Shown here piece by piece: positions 30,307-37,486 of a stretch of DNA of 37,486 nt. Position numbers and translations under genes: made by a program. The DNA is from a bacterium (GTDB lineage: Bacteria > Bacillota > Clostridia > Lachnospirales > Lachnospiraceae). Each line of letters starts with the position of its first letter. Position 1 is the first letter of the stretch. The notes beneath the pieces were generated by a model, which saw only the letters and a program-made list of their open reading frames with translations, was not told the origin of the DNA and did not search any database. The stretch is taken from positions 1-37,486 of the forward strand of contig JAQYAI010000164.1 of assembly GCA_029227655.1 (NCBI GenBank). The letters are read 5' to 3'.

Positions 30307-30444
30307 ATTTATTTTGAATCGAATGTTTTTTGTTGTATTTAATATAACATGAGTGGTTTCATATGTCAACATATTTTTCAGAATATTTTAAATTAATTTT
30401 TATTTTTTCTGTTTTTTATTGATAATTTGTATAATTATCTGTCT

Positions 30445-30633
30445 TTAGAACCCTGTCAAATCGGCCAGGATTCCAAATACGCCTGCAAACACACCCCAGA
30501 ATACAATGATGACCTTCGCCGGCACTTCTGCCACATTAATTCCAAATAAATTAAAAATAATTGCCTGTAATAATAGCCCTGCAATAATCGCTAAAATTGC
30601 TCCGTCAAATGAAATACCTTTATGCCTTGTCAT
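30445..30633 (-). CDS. Two-helix small membrane protein
   Basis: 62 residues, with two hydrophobic helices: GAILAIIAGLLLQAIIFNLFGI and PAKVIIVFWGVFAGVFGILADL. AAGGGGC precedes the start. It lies behind the WYL gene, with palindromic hairpin copy B between. Family not recognised. It may be a lone membrane peptide; its promoter could be TATAGT directly after the hairpin. Confidence 0.6.
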   Translation of the reverse strand: MTRHKGISFDGAILAIIAGLLLQAIIFNLFGINVAEVPAKVIIVFWGVFAGVFGILADLTGF

Positions 30634-30697
30634 AGTAAACGCCCCTTTTCTTTCTCATTATTATTTTCTGCTCTCTTTATGCGTTTACTATACCAAA

Positions 30698-30725
30698 ATA
30701 GCTGTCCATTAATACGGACAGCTAT
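30698..30725 (-). repeat. Palindromic hairpin, copy B
   Basis: A 10-bp stem ATAGCTGTCC/GGACAGCTAT with an 8-nt loop, overlapping the last codons (SYSCPY) and stop of the WYL gene. It shares stem, loop core and a following TATA(C/G)T with copy A at 27907. Confidence 0.65.
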
Positions 30726-31686
30726 AGCTTTTTAAAATATTTTTAAGATAGTTTCTATACTCTTCTACTACATTTTCCGGCCCTGCAATTTCAATCATAT
30801 CTCCAAGTCCTGTAACCCAGCCGAAAAACTGTGGACTCACTGCCACCAGCACCTTCACTTTGAAATGCTCTTCATCTACGGGAATCAGCATGATATCCGT
30901 TCCATAACGATCCAGAAAAACTCCTGCAATCGCATTTTTACAGACAAGAACTACCTCTTCATCCCTTCCACCGTACATCGAAAATGTTTTCTTGGCAAAT
31001 GCCGCAAGATCGAAGTTCTGGAACATTGTTTTTCCAAGCCGGTGTTCTGATAAGAGGGAAACATTCTTCATCTTATCCACACGATAGTAACGGATCGCTT
31101 CTTTTTCCGCATCGTAGGCAATCAGATAATAATTTTCATCACTCCAGGTAAGCGCCCATGGGCTGACCTGATAAAATGCCCCACCTTTCTTGACGCGAAG
31201 CTTTTTCTTCTCCGTCCACTCGGTATACTGGAACTGAATCTGCACATTTTCCAGAATTGCAGTGTGAATATAGTCTACGTTATAGAAAATCGTCTCATTT
31301 CCAGTCTTTGGACGATTGTAAATAAAGACCTGACGCTGAAGCAGCCTGGCCTCATGCTTACTGGTCAGACTTTCCAGCTTTTTGATCAGCTCTTCTGATT
31401 TTCTAGTTGTGATAAATTTCGAAGACTGGACTGCATCTACGAGAAGTTTCAGTTCTGGAAGTTCAAAATCACGGCTTCCTACATAATATCCAGAATGTCT
31501 GCCTTTTACCTGTACGATGTCCATACCCCAATCGCATAGGGCTTCTATATCTGTATAAATACTTTTTCGTTCTGCATATATCCCGTAAGCTTCCAGTGCT
31601 TTACAAATATCTGCGGCCGACATAACATGCGCTTCGTCCGTCGATTCCAACAGAATCTGCATAAGATATAAGAGTTTCTTTTTCAT
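30709..31686 (-). CDS. WYL-domain transcriptional regulator
   Basis: 325 residues. N-terminal HTH_11-type winged helix (MSAADICKALEAYGIYAERKSIYTDIEAL, about 20-50), a middle WYL domain (QVSPWALTWSDENYYLIAYD, about 183-202, and RYYRVDKM), and a C-terminal WCX-like part with VAVSPQFFGWVTGLGDMIEI. WYL proteins bind small ligands or nucleic acids and control, for example, DNA damage or defence genes. It lies 7 nt behind degV, so the two are probably in one transcript. Its target is unknown. Confidence 0.87.
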   Translation of the reverse strand: MKKKLLYLMQILLESTDEAHVMSAADICKALEAYGIYAERKSIYTDIEALCDWGMDIVQVKGRHSGYYVGSRDFELPELKLLVDAVQSSKFITTRKSEELIKKLESLTSKHEARLLQRQVFIYNRPKTGNETIFYNVDYIHTAILENVQIQFQYTEWTEKKKLRVKKGGAFYQVSPWALTWSDENYYLIAYDAEKEAIRYYRVDKMKNVSLLSEHRLGKTMFQNFDLAAFAKKTFSMYGGRDEEVVLVCKNAIAGVFLDRYGTDIMLIPVDEEHFKVKVLVAVSPQFFGWVTGLGDMIEIAGPENVVEEYRNYLKNILKSYSCPY

Positions 31687-31693
31687 TTTCCCT

Positions 31694-32527
31694 CTACTTT
31701 TCTATATACTGAATTGCCACACAAAGTGGTCCTCCCTGCGTCACGAATGCAGCTCCAAGTTCCAGCATACGGACTTCCACATTTTCAAAATGCTTTTCCA
31801 TCTGTGCTTTTATATATTCTGCATCCTTTAATGCCCTTGCATGAGATACATAAATAATATGGCGCGCATCAACTTTCTTTGCTTTCATATGGTCGATGAC
31901 TGCCTGCACTGCTGACTTCATTGTACGTTTTACCACAAACTTATCCAGTTTCTTCCCGTCCGGTGTCTGTACCATAACTGGTTTTAATTTTAAAATAGAA
32001 CCCAGCGTTGCTGCCATTGAAGTCAATCTTCCACCTCTTCTTAAGAAGTCGAAATCCTGTGGAATCAGGAACGATTCATGATTTTCAGCCGCATGATTCA
32101 GCCAGTCAATAATTTCTTTTGCAGAATGGCCTGCAAGTTTCATTTGCTGGGCTTTCTCCACCATATAACGGTGTGGTCCACAAAGAGTCTTTGAGTTAAT
32201 GACCGTAATTCTGTCTTTGTTATCTACCATCTCTCTCGCCATACATGCGCTCTCATAGGTACCGGAAAGTCCATCCGCCATCGAGATATTAATGATATCT
32301 GCATCTGCATATTTTTCATATGCTTCTACCACTTCTCCAATCGGTGGCTGAGATGATTTTGGATTGTGTCCAAATTGAATAGCCTCATAATATGCATCCA
32401 TATCGATATGCATATCCCTTCCTTCCACATATCCACAGGATACGCAGAGAGGAATTGCTTCTATCCCCATTTCCTGAGCTTGTTCACATGTATAAAGAAT
32501 TGATGAATCTGAAATAATCTGTACCAT
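31694..32527 (-). CDS. DegV family fatty-acid-binding protein
   Basis: 277 residues. The opening MVQIISDSSILYTCEQAQEMGIEAIPL and the boxes PKSSQPPIGEVVEAYE and SMADGLSGTYESA are DegV marks; a Thr/Ser-lined pocket holds a fatty acid, and in Firmicutes these proteins (FakB) serve the fatty-acid kinase. FakA is not in the window. A free-standing gene with 130 nt upstream, followed by the WYL gene. Confidence 0.87.
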   Translation of the reverse strand: MVQIISDSSILYTCEQAQEMGIEAIPLCVSCGYVEGRDMHIDMDAYYEAIQFGHNPKSSQPPIGEVVEAYEKYADADIINISMADGLSGTYESACMAREMVDNKDRITVINSKTLCGPHRYMVEKAQQMKLAGHSAKEIIDWLNHAAENHESFLIPQDFDFLRRGGRLTSMAATLGSILKLKPVMVQTPDGKKLDKFVVKRTMKSAVQAVIDHMKAKKVDARHIIYVSHARALKDAEYIKAQMEKHFENVEVRMLELGAAFVTQGGPLCVAIQYIEK

Positions 32528-32658
32528 AATTTTCCCTCACATAGTTTTTAATTCTACTTATTATAGTTTATAATATCTTTCATTTTCCATCAATCTTTTT
32601 CGACAAACATTTCCTTTTTTCTGATTTTTTTTACATGTTCTGTCGTTCCCCAAGTCTG

Positions 32659-33207
32659 CTATTCATCATGTATCAACAATAAAATCATCTGTGCGGTCTC
32701 CACCATATTGGTCTCAGAATCCATGCTGCTCTTCTGAATATAGCGGAATGCCTCCTGCTCCGTCATCTGATTTCGTTCCATCAGCACTTTTTTGGCAGCA
32801 TCAATGATTTTCTGCTCTTTTTCTGATCGTTTTTTTGGTTTTAATTTTTTCTTTTTCAGGCGTCTCTCCTGCTGCAGCAAAAGCATTTCCACCGTACTTA
32901 CCAGTTCACCGGCCCGGATTGGAAATGTAAGCCGCATAACTCCAGGCGGAATATCTTCCAGACCCGAAGCAGAGGAAAGCAGCACCATATCAAAATACTC
33001 TGGTAAATATTCTGCAAGTTTTGTATAATGCATATCATTTACCCTGCGCCCGCAAATAATGACTCCATTTTCCAGAGTACCCAGTCTCGGAAGCAGTTCT
33101 CGCCCGCTCGTACATACCATTGTGGTCTCCAGACCACATCCTCTCATAACATCACTGATGTGTTTTGCATCCTCAAGTTTCGGCAGGGCTACAATTATGC
33201 TGCCCAT
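32659..33207 (-). CDS. ANTAR-domain antiterminator with pseudo-receiver
   Basis: 182 residues. The C-terminal ANTAR RNA-binding domain is EQKIIDAAKKVLMERNQMTE plus QEAFRYIQKSSMDSETNMVE (about 128-175). The N-terminal receiver-like fold lacks the phosphorylatable Asp in its normal place (VIICGRRVNDMHYTK). ANTAR proteins bind paired hexaloop hairpins in leader RNA and prevent termination. It lies 13 nt behind glnA, like nitR in solventogenic clostridia, pointing to nitrogen control. No ANTAR target is seen directly before glnA. Confidence 0.85.
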   Translation of the reverse strand: MGSIIVALPKLEDAKHISDVMRGCGLETTMVCTSGRELLPRLGTLENGVIICGRRVNDMHYTKLAEYLPEYFDMVLLSSASGLEDIPPGVMRLTFPIRAGELVSTVEMLLLQQERRLKKKKLKPKKRSEKEQKIIDAAKKVLMERNQMTEQEAFRYIQKSSMDSETNMVETAQMILLLIHDE

Positions 33208-33220
33208 GATCCTCTACCCC

Positions 33221-34525
33221 TTAAATTCTATTCAAATACTCGCTCAGTTCCCATTTCGATACATCAGCCATATATGCATCCCACTCTTTCATTTTGGCTT
33301 CTGTGTACATATCTGCAAATGTTTCTCCCAGCACATTTTTCACAAACTCGCTGCGCCGCATACTAAGTACAGCTTCCCGGAGTGTACCTGGAAGGCTTTC
33401 CACACCTTCTTCTGCTTCATAACACTCTGGTGCCGGAAGCCCTGCATCAATTTTTTCTTCCATTCCTTTTACCCCTGCAGCAATACATACCGCAAGTGCA
33501 AGATATGGATTTGCCGAAGGATCAGGGAATTTCAGACATGCTCTGGTATCTTCTCCCAGTCTGTGCTGAACTTTCACAGCTGCACCTACATTCTTCTGTG
33601 ACCACACGAGATCCTTCGGTGCACCGTATCCGGACATCAATCGTTTATAAGAGTTCACGAGTGGATTCGTCACTGCACACATTTCCGGCGCATATTTCAT
33701 GATTCCACCGATAAAATATTTTAGATCATCTGTAAGGACTACATCCCTGGACTCAGAATTGAATAAATTTTTCCCATCTTTATATGCGGAAATATTCAAA
33801 TGCATTCCTGAGCCTGCCATATCACTTCTCGGTTTCGGCATAAATGTAGCATGCATCCCAAATCGTTTCACAATGGAACGCACTGCAGATTTGAATGTGA
33901 TGATGGAGTCTGCAATTTTCATCGGCTCGTCTGCTTTAAAGTCAATTTCATGCTGTGCAGGTTCTGATTCATGATGAGAAGATTCAATATCAAATCCCAT
34001 TTCTTCCAGATTCATGACCAGTTCACGTCTTGCATTTTCCCCACAGTCCACAGGCCCTACATCCATAAATCCTGCACTTTCGTAGGTGATAGTCGTCGGA
34101 CACCCATTCTCATCCGTATGGAACAGGAAAAATTCACAGTCCGGATCTACCTGAAAGGTATAGCCCTTCACTTTTGTCTTTTCGATTACTTTCTGTAAGA
34201 TATTCCTTGAGCTCCATTCATACAGGCTTCCATCTGCGCGGTAAATATCACACAAAAATCTTGCGACCTTTCCATGCTGTGGCCGCCATGGGAGAATCAG
34301 GAACGTATCCCAGTCCGGATGTAAATATAAATCTTCTTTTTCATAATCATATCCACCAAACATTGCTGCCCCGCGAAACATAAATCCATAATCAAGAACT
34401 TGTCCCAATTGTGCCGGTGTAACTGCAATATTTTTCAGATCACCGAACATATCCGTGAACTGCAAACGGATAAATTCAACATCTTCCTCTTCTATTAAAT
34501 TTAAAATTTCTTCTTTCGTTCTCAT
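33221..34525 (-). CDS. glnA: Glutamine synthetase type I (GSI-alpha)
   Basis: 434 residues. ATP/glutamate sites: DPDCEFFLFHTDENG (Glu ligands), SSHHESEPAQHEIDFKAD, GSGMHLNISAYKDG, NPLVNSYKRLMSGYGAP and RHR-like AAVKVQHRLGE. It is short and lacks the adenylylation Tyr region and the 25-residue insertion, so it is of the alpha type regulated by feedback and regulators, not by adenylylation. Makes glutamine from glutamate, ammonia and ATP. AGGAGG is seven bases before ATG 34525, preferred over 34528. Upstream is fliB, downstream the ANTAR protein. Confidence 0.93.
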   Translation of the reverse strand: MRTKEEILNLIEEEDVEFIRLQFTDMFGDLKNIAVTPAQLGQVLDYGFMFRGAAMFGGYDYEKEDLYLHPDWDTFLILPWRPQHGKVARFLCDIYRADGSLYEWSSRNILQKVIEKTKVKGYTFQVDPDCEFFLFHTDENGCPTTITYESAGFMDVGPVDCGENARRELVMNLEEMGFDIESSHHESEPAQHEIDFKADEPMKIADSIITFKSAVRSIVKRFGMHATFMPKPRSDMAGSGMHLNISAYKDGKNLFNSESRDVVLTDDLKYFIGGIMKYAPEMCAVTNPLVNSYKRLMSGYGAPKDLVWSQKNVGAAVKVQHRLGEDTRACLKFPDPSANPYLALAVCIAAGVKGMEEKIDAGLPAPECYEAEEGVESLPGTLREAVLSMRRSEFVKNVLGETFADMYTEAKMKEWDAYMADVSKWELSEYLNRI

Positions 34526-34544
34526 CATCTGGCCTCCTGTCAGC

Positions 34545-35645
34545 TCATCTGCCCATTATTCTTTCTGCCCTTTTCAGATTTTTATCGGAATGTTCTACTT
34601 CTCTTGAGAACCGGTATAACAATTCCACCATTTCTTCTTTTGTGAGTTGGCCCTCATTTTTCAGCCATCTCGCCATCCAGAGTTCCTGAATCAGATGTAC
34701 CATGGAAATAGAAAATCTTACCTTCGCATAGATTTCTCCATCATAAACGGCACCCACAAAATAGGTAAAGATAAAATACACCAGAAGTTGCTCTGTGTGA
34801 ATATCCCAGTCTTCCAAATACTTTTTTCTCCATGCTTCGAACGCAGCTTTCTTTTTCCAGTAACCGGTTTCTCCTTCTTTGTATAAAAGATCTTCCGTCT
34901 CCACAAGAAGGATTCCCCAGTCTTCTTTCAAAAGCTCCAATTGATACAGCTTAGAAAATAGCTGCTGTGAAGTTCTCTTTCTATCTTCCTTTTCTATTAC
35001 ACTTCTGGTAAATTCTGCCGCTTCGTCCGTCTGATATCGTTCAATCACATGGGAACATTCGAAAAGTTCTCTTCTCTGAACACGTCTTTGCATATCGTGC
35101 GCCATCCCAAGAACCAGGCCTTCTCTCACTTCTATCGAAAGCTCTCTGTTCTGAAGAATTTGCAGCATTACCTCTCTGGCGTCCAGTAATACAGAAAAGA
35201 GGAATGGATCAAAATCCTCGTATTCCTCTTCTCCGGCTTTTTCATATGTTCTAAATTTCACTGGCGTCCTGCGTTCCAGAAGGATTCTTGCCACCTCCGG
35301 ACAGGATGCAGAAAGAGAGATTTCGCGCACTCCCTCAAATTCTTCTATATGCCTTGGATAAAGCCTGCAAGTCCTGCACAGGCTTTTTTCGCCAAGATTT
35401 GCATAGAGATCACACAGATTTTCCTCGTTAAGAAATGCACATCTTCGTTCCCTGTCCTGGCGGAAAGCTCTCTCTTTCCAATCAACACTTTTACGGACTC
35501 TTTTTCCAAACTTTCCCTTTACCTGTCGATATCTGGAAAGGGATTTCCTGTCAACGACAATCTGCCAGCCGGCACAGCAGGTATCTTCACATTTGTCTGC
35601 CGTGCATTTAAATTCTTTATAATAATCAGGTATCGTATATAACAT
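34545..35645 (-). CDS. fliB: FliB-like lysine N-methylase
   Basis: 366 residues. The Cys-rich N-terminal block FKCTADKCEDTCCAGWQI, then CAFLNEENLCDLYANLGEK and SLCRTCRLYPRH, are the marks of flagellin lysine-N-methylase FliB, which probably carries an Fe-S centre. Later ERYQTDEAAEFTRSV-type helices form the less conserved part. No flagellar gene is in the window, so its target may be another protein. It lies between xpt and glnA with short gaps (15 and 19 nt). Confidence 0.85.
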   Translation of the reverse strand: MLYTIPDYYKEFKCTADKCEDTCCAGWQIVVDRKSLSRYRQVKGKFGKRVRKSVDWKERAFRQDRERRCAFLNEENLCDLYANLGEKSLCRTCRLYPRHIEEFEGVREISLSASCPEVARILLERRTPVKFRTYEKAGEEEYEDFDPFLFSVLLDAREVMLQILQNRELSIEVREGLVLGMAHDMQRRVQRRELFECSHVIERYQTDEAAEFTRSVIEKEDRKRTSQQLFSKLYQLELLKEDWGILLVETEDLLYKEGETGYWKKKAAFEAWRKKYLEDWDIHTEQLLVYFIFTYFVGAVYDGEIYAKVRFSISMVHLIQELWMARWLKNEGQLTKEEMVELLYRFSREVEHSDKNLKRAERIMGR

Positions 35646-35660
35646 AAATATGCCTCGGTC

Positions 35661-36242
35661 TTAGGATTCGCGGAAAACAATTTCTCCTGTCTTTTCATCC
35701 ATACTTTCTACGATTGCCAATGATTCCACACGCACTCCTCTTGAACGGATCAATTCTCCGCCTACCTGGAAACCTTTCTCAATCACAATTCCTGCTCCAA
35801 CCAACGTTGCTCCTGATTCATTGATCAGTTCAATCAGACCCTCAAGAGCTTTTCCATTTGCAAGGAAATCATCGATAATTAAAACTTTATCCTCTTTGTT
35901 CAGGAACTGTTTTGCAACACGAATATCATAAACACGTCCATGTGTGAAGGATTCTACTTTCGATGTGTAGACCTCTCCTGCAATATTCTTTGTCTGTGTC
36001 TTCTTTGCAAATACAACTGGTACTTTAAATACTTCTGCCGCTACACACGCGATTCCAATTCCTGACGCTTCAATTGTAAGGATCTTATTGATTTCTTCTC
36101 CTTCGTAACGACGTTTGAACTCTAATCCGATTTCATGAAATAATTCCACATCCATCTGATGATTCAGGAAACTGTCTACTTTTAATACATTTCCTTCCTT
36201 GATCACACCATCTTTACGAATTCTGTCCTTTAATAATTTCAT
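35661..36242 (-). CDS. xpt: Xanthine phosphoribosyltransferase
   Basis: 193 residues, the usual length. MKLLKDRIRKDGVIKEGNVLKVDSFLNHQ start, the EASGIGIA box, FAKKTQTKNI and the PRPP loop VLIIDDFLANGKAL (about 124-137). Converts xanthine and PRPP to XMP in purine salvage. Directly behind the purine permease gene, as in the xpt-pbuX unit, although here the permease comes first. A purine riboswitch, if any, would lie outside the window. Confidence 0.93.
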   Translation of the reverse strand: MKLLKDRIRKDGVIKEGNVLKVDSFLNHQMDVELFHEIGLEFKRRYEGEEINKILTIEASGIGIACVAAEVFKVPVVFAKKTQTKNIAGEVYTSKVESFTHGRVYDIRVAKQFLNKEDKVLIIDDFLANGKALEGLIELINESGATLVGAGIVIEKGFQVGGELIRSRGVRVESLAIVESMDEKTGEIVFRES

Positions 36243-36271
36243 CTTAATTTCCTCCGCTTTTCTCTATGCTT

Positions 36272-37486
36272 TTAATTCTTCCCCTCTTTTGGAAGTACGA
36301 TATTCAACAAAATTGCAACAAGCGCTGCCGGTACAATTCCTGAACCGCCGAAAATCAGCTGAATGGTCTGTGGCAGATGACTTAATACACCTGTATTAGA
36401 ACCGATACCATATCCAAGCCCAAGAGCCACTGACACGATTGTAATTCCTCTTGCAGTAAGAGGTTCTTTTGTAATCAGCTGAATACCACTGACTACAATC
36501 GATGAAAACATCATAACTGCTGCCCCTCCAAGGACGCTCTGTGGCATAATTGAAATGAGGGCTGCAAGTTTTGGAAACAGTCCACAAAGAATCAGGAACA
36601 CAGCCCCCATTGCCAGTGCAGAACGGTTCACGATCTTTGTCATGGTCACAAGCCCTACATTCTGGCTGAAGGATGTATTCGGAAGCACACCAAAGAGAGC
36701 AGCGATACTTGAACCAACGCCATCACAAATGACTCCACCTGAGAGTTCTTCATCGGTAGCTTCTCTTCCCATACCACCTTCCATAACCCCTGAAATGTCT
36801 CCAACTGTTTCTACTGCTGTTACGACAAACATAATCAATACCGGAATGATGGCACGCACATCAAACACCAATTTTACAGGGACAATCTTTGGAATTGCGA
36901 ACCAGCTCGCCTGCGCTACCTTGTCCCAATTAAGTACCCATGCTTTTGTATATTCAACACCTTCTGCATTCACCGCTGTTGTCGGAAGCACAACTGCCAT
37001 GATGGCTGCAACGATATAACCCACAACAATACCGATTAAAATAGAAGATGCACTTGTCATTCCTTTTGTTCCATGCTTAAATGCAATAATTACAAGCAAC
37101 ACAATCGTACCAAGCATCAGGTTCTCAACAGAGCCAAAATCATTTGCCGCATTTCCACCCCCAAAGGAATTTACTCCTACTGCAATCAATGAAAGTCCAA
37201 TCGAAAGAACTACTGTTCCCGTGACAACCGCAGGGAAAAATTTTCGAAGTGGCTTTAACATAAACCCAAGTACTGCTTCGAAAAGTCCACCGATCACAGA
37301 TGCACCCATGATTGCTCCATAGGCAAGCACACCGCCGCCCATGACCTGAACAACACTGTTAAATACCCCGATAAATCCTGAACTTGTTCCCATGATGATC
37401 GGAACCTTTCCCCCTACTGGTCCAATTGAAAATAACTGGATCAATGTAACAATGCCGGCAACCAGCATTGCATTCTGAAGTAAATC
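36272..37486 (-). CDS. pbuX: Xanthine/uracil permease, NCS2 family (5' end cut by window)
   Basis: The frame stays open to the right edge (DLLQNA before the track's Met), so the start lies outside; about 404 residues are seen. NCS2 signs: TSSGFIGVFNSVVQ at the N-side, VTAVETVGDISGVM (the E of TM8), NTSFSQNVGLVTMTKIVNR and PQSVLGGAAVMMFSS. Imports xanthine with H+ or Na+. Its order with xpt supports purine salvage. About eleven hydrophobic segments in view. Confidence 0.9.
   Translation of the reverse strand, partial: DLLQNAMLVAGIVTLIQLFSIGPVGGKVPIIMGTSSGFIGVFNSVVQVMGGGVLAYGAIMGASVIGGLFEAVLGFMLKPLRKFFPAVVTGTVVLSIGLSLIAVGVNSFGGGNAANDFGSVENLMLGTIVLLVIIAFKHGTKGMTSASSILIGIVVGYIVAAIMAVVLPTTAVNAEGVEYTKAWVLNWDKVAQASWFAIPKIVPVKLVFDVRAIIPVLIMFVVTAVETVGDISGVMEGGMGREATDEELSGGVICDGVGSSIAALFGVLPNTSFSQNVGLVTMTKIVNRSALAMGAVFLILCGLFPKLAALISIMPQSVLGGAAVMMFSSIVVSGIQLITKEPLTARGITIVSVALGLGYGIGSNTGVLSHLPQTIQLIFGGSGIVPAALVAILLNIVLPKEGKN

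Noticed and set aside
32528-32658. Promoter or terminator between degV and the ANTAR gene
   Set aside because: TATAAT is present but without a -35 at proper distance, and no hairpin with a T-tract could be found.
33059-33601. 180-residue plus ORF
   Set aside because: Antisense of glnA and the ANTAR gene; composition typical of a shadow.
36555-37019. 154-residue plus ORF
   Set aside because: Antisense of the pbuX gene; Ser/Thr-rich shadow.

Overview
The window looks like a chromosomal segment of a low-GC Gram-positive gut anaerobe, most likely a Lachnospiraceae member (Clostridia). The support is the protein style (DegV, WYL, ANTAR-glnA, the TrpXYZ-type transporter behind a T-box, Pta/butyrate kinase), strong AGGAGG ribosome binding sites, a T-box leader and AT-rich intergenic DNA with many long hairpins. 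Species cannot be fixed from the sequence alone. Almost everything is on the minus strand; the clear plus-strand genes are a LytTR protein, a cupin, a PucR-type regulator and a DMT transporter.

Left edge to 5 kb: the start of a Wadjet-type (JetABCD) SMC defence operon. jetA, jetB and the first codons of jetC are visible, and the rest lies off the left edge. Next come a divergent LytTR regulator, a three-gene cassette of very small proteins (DUF2442-like, unknown, DUF4160) bounded by near-identical copies of the 3' end of the neighbouring MFS gene, that MFS gene, and an HD-domain protein.

5-12.3 kb: a tetR-MATE efflux pair with tandem operators, a VOC-PNPOx pair and a cupin gene. A stretch of gene remnants follows (about 9.1-10.5 kb): a helicase-like fragment, a metallophosphoesterase with an internal deletion and frame change, the first 50 nt of a tRNA, and a truncated XRE regulator joined to an unrelated C-terminus. 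After this come an ArsC-like gene with deformylase, and a membrane flavoprotein broken by a one-base frameshift.

12.4-24.3 kb: the core of the window. A tryptophan-type ABC transporter (trpXYZ-like) sits behind a T-box whose likely specifier is UGG. Upstream of it is a ten-gene run: thiolase-like enzyme, DUF35 Zn-ribbon/OB protein, 2-TM peptide, carrier protein with an altered Ser motif, phosphotransacylase, butyrate kinase, DUF1097-like membrane protein, metallo-beta-lactamase fold hydrolase, YczE-like membrane protein and Sfp-type phosphopantetheinyl transferase. It is divergent from a PucR/CdaR-type regulator, with a perfect 18-bp palindrome between them. I infer an acyl-carrier-linked pathway that ends in acyl-phosphate and ATP. 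I do not recognise this combination as a described system, and it is my main candidate for a new one.

24.3-30.7 kb: an intergenic array with a 50-bp period, then a phosphatidylethanolamine operon (TVP38-pssA-psd-PAP2). A 32-residue small ORF missing from the track, a DMT transporter and two poorly known genes follow, then a 550-bp non-coding stretch with a large nested inverted repeat, a terminator and an iterated 8-bp motif.

30.7-37.5 kb: a WYL regulator and DegV protein, then a co-directional run pbuX (cut by the right edge)-xpt-fliB-glnA-ANTAR regulator linking purine salvage with nitrogen assimilation.
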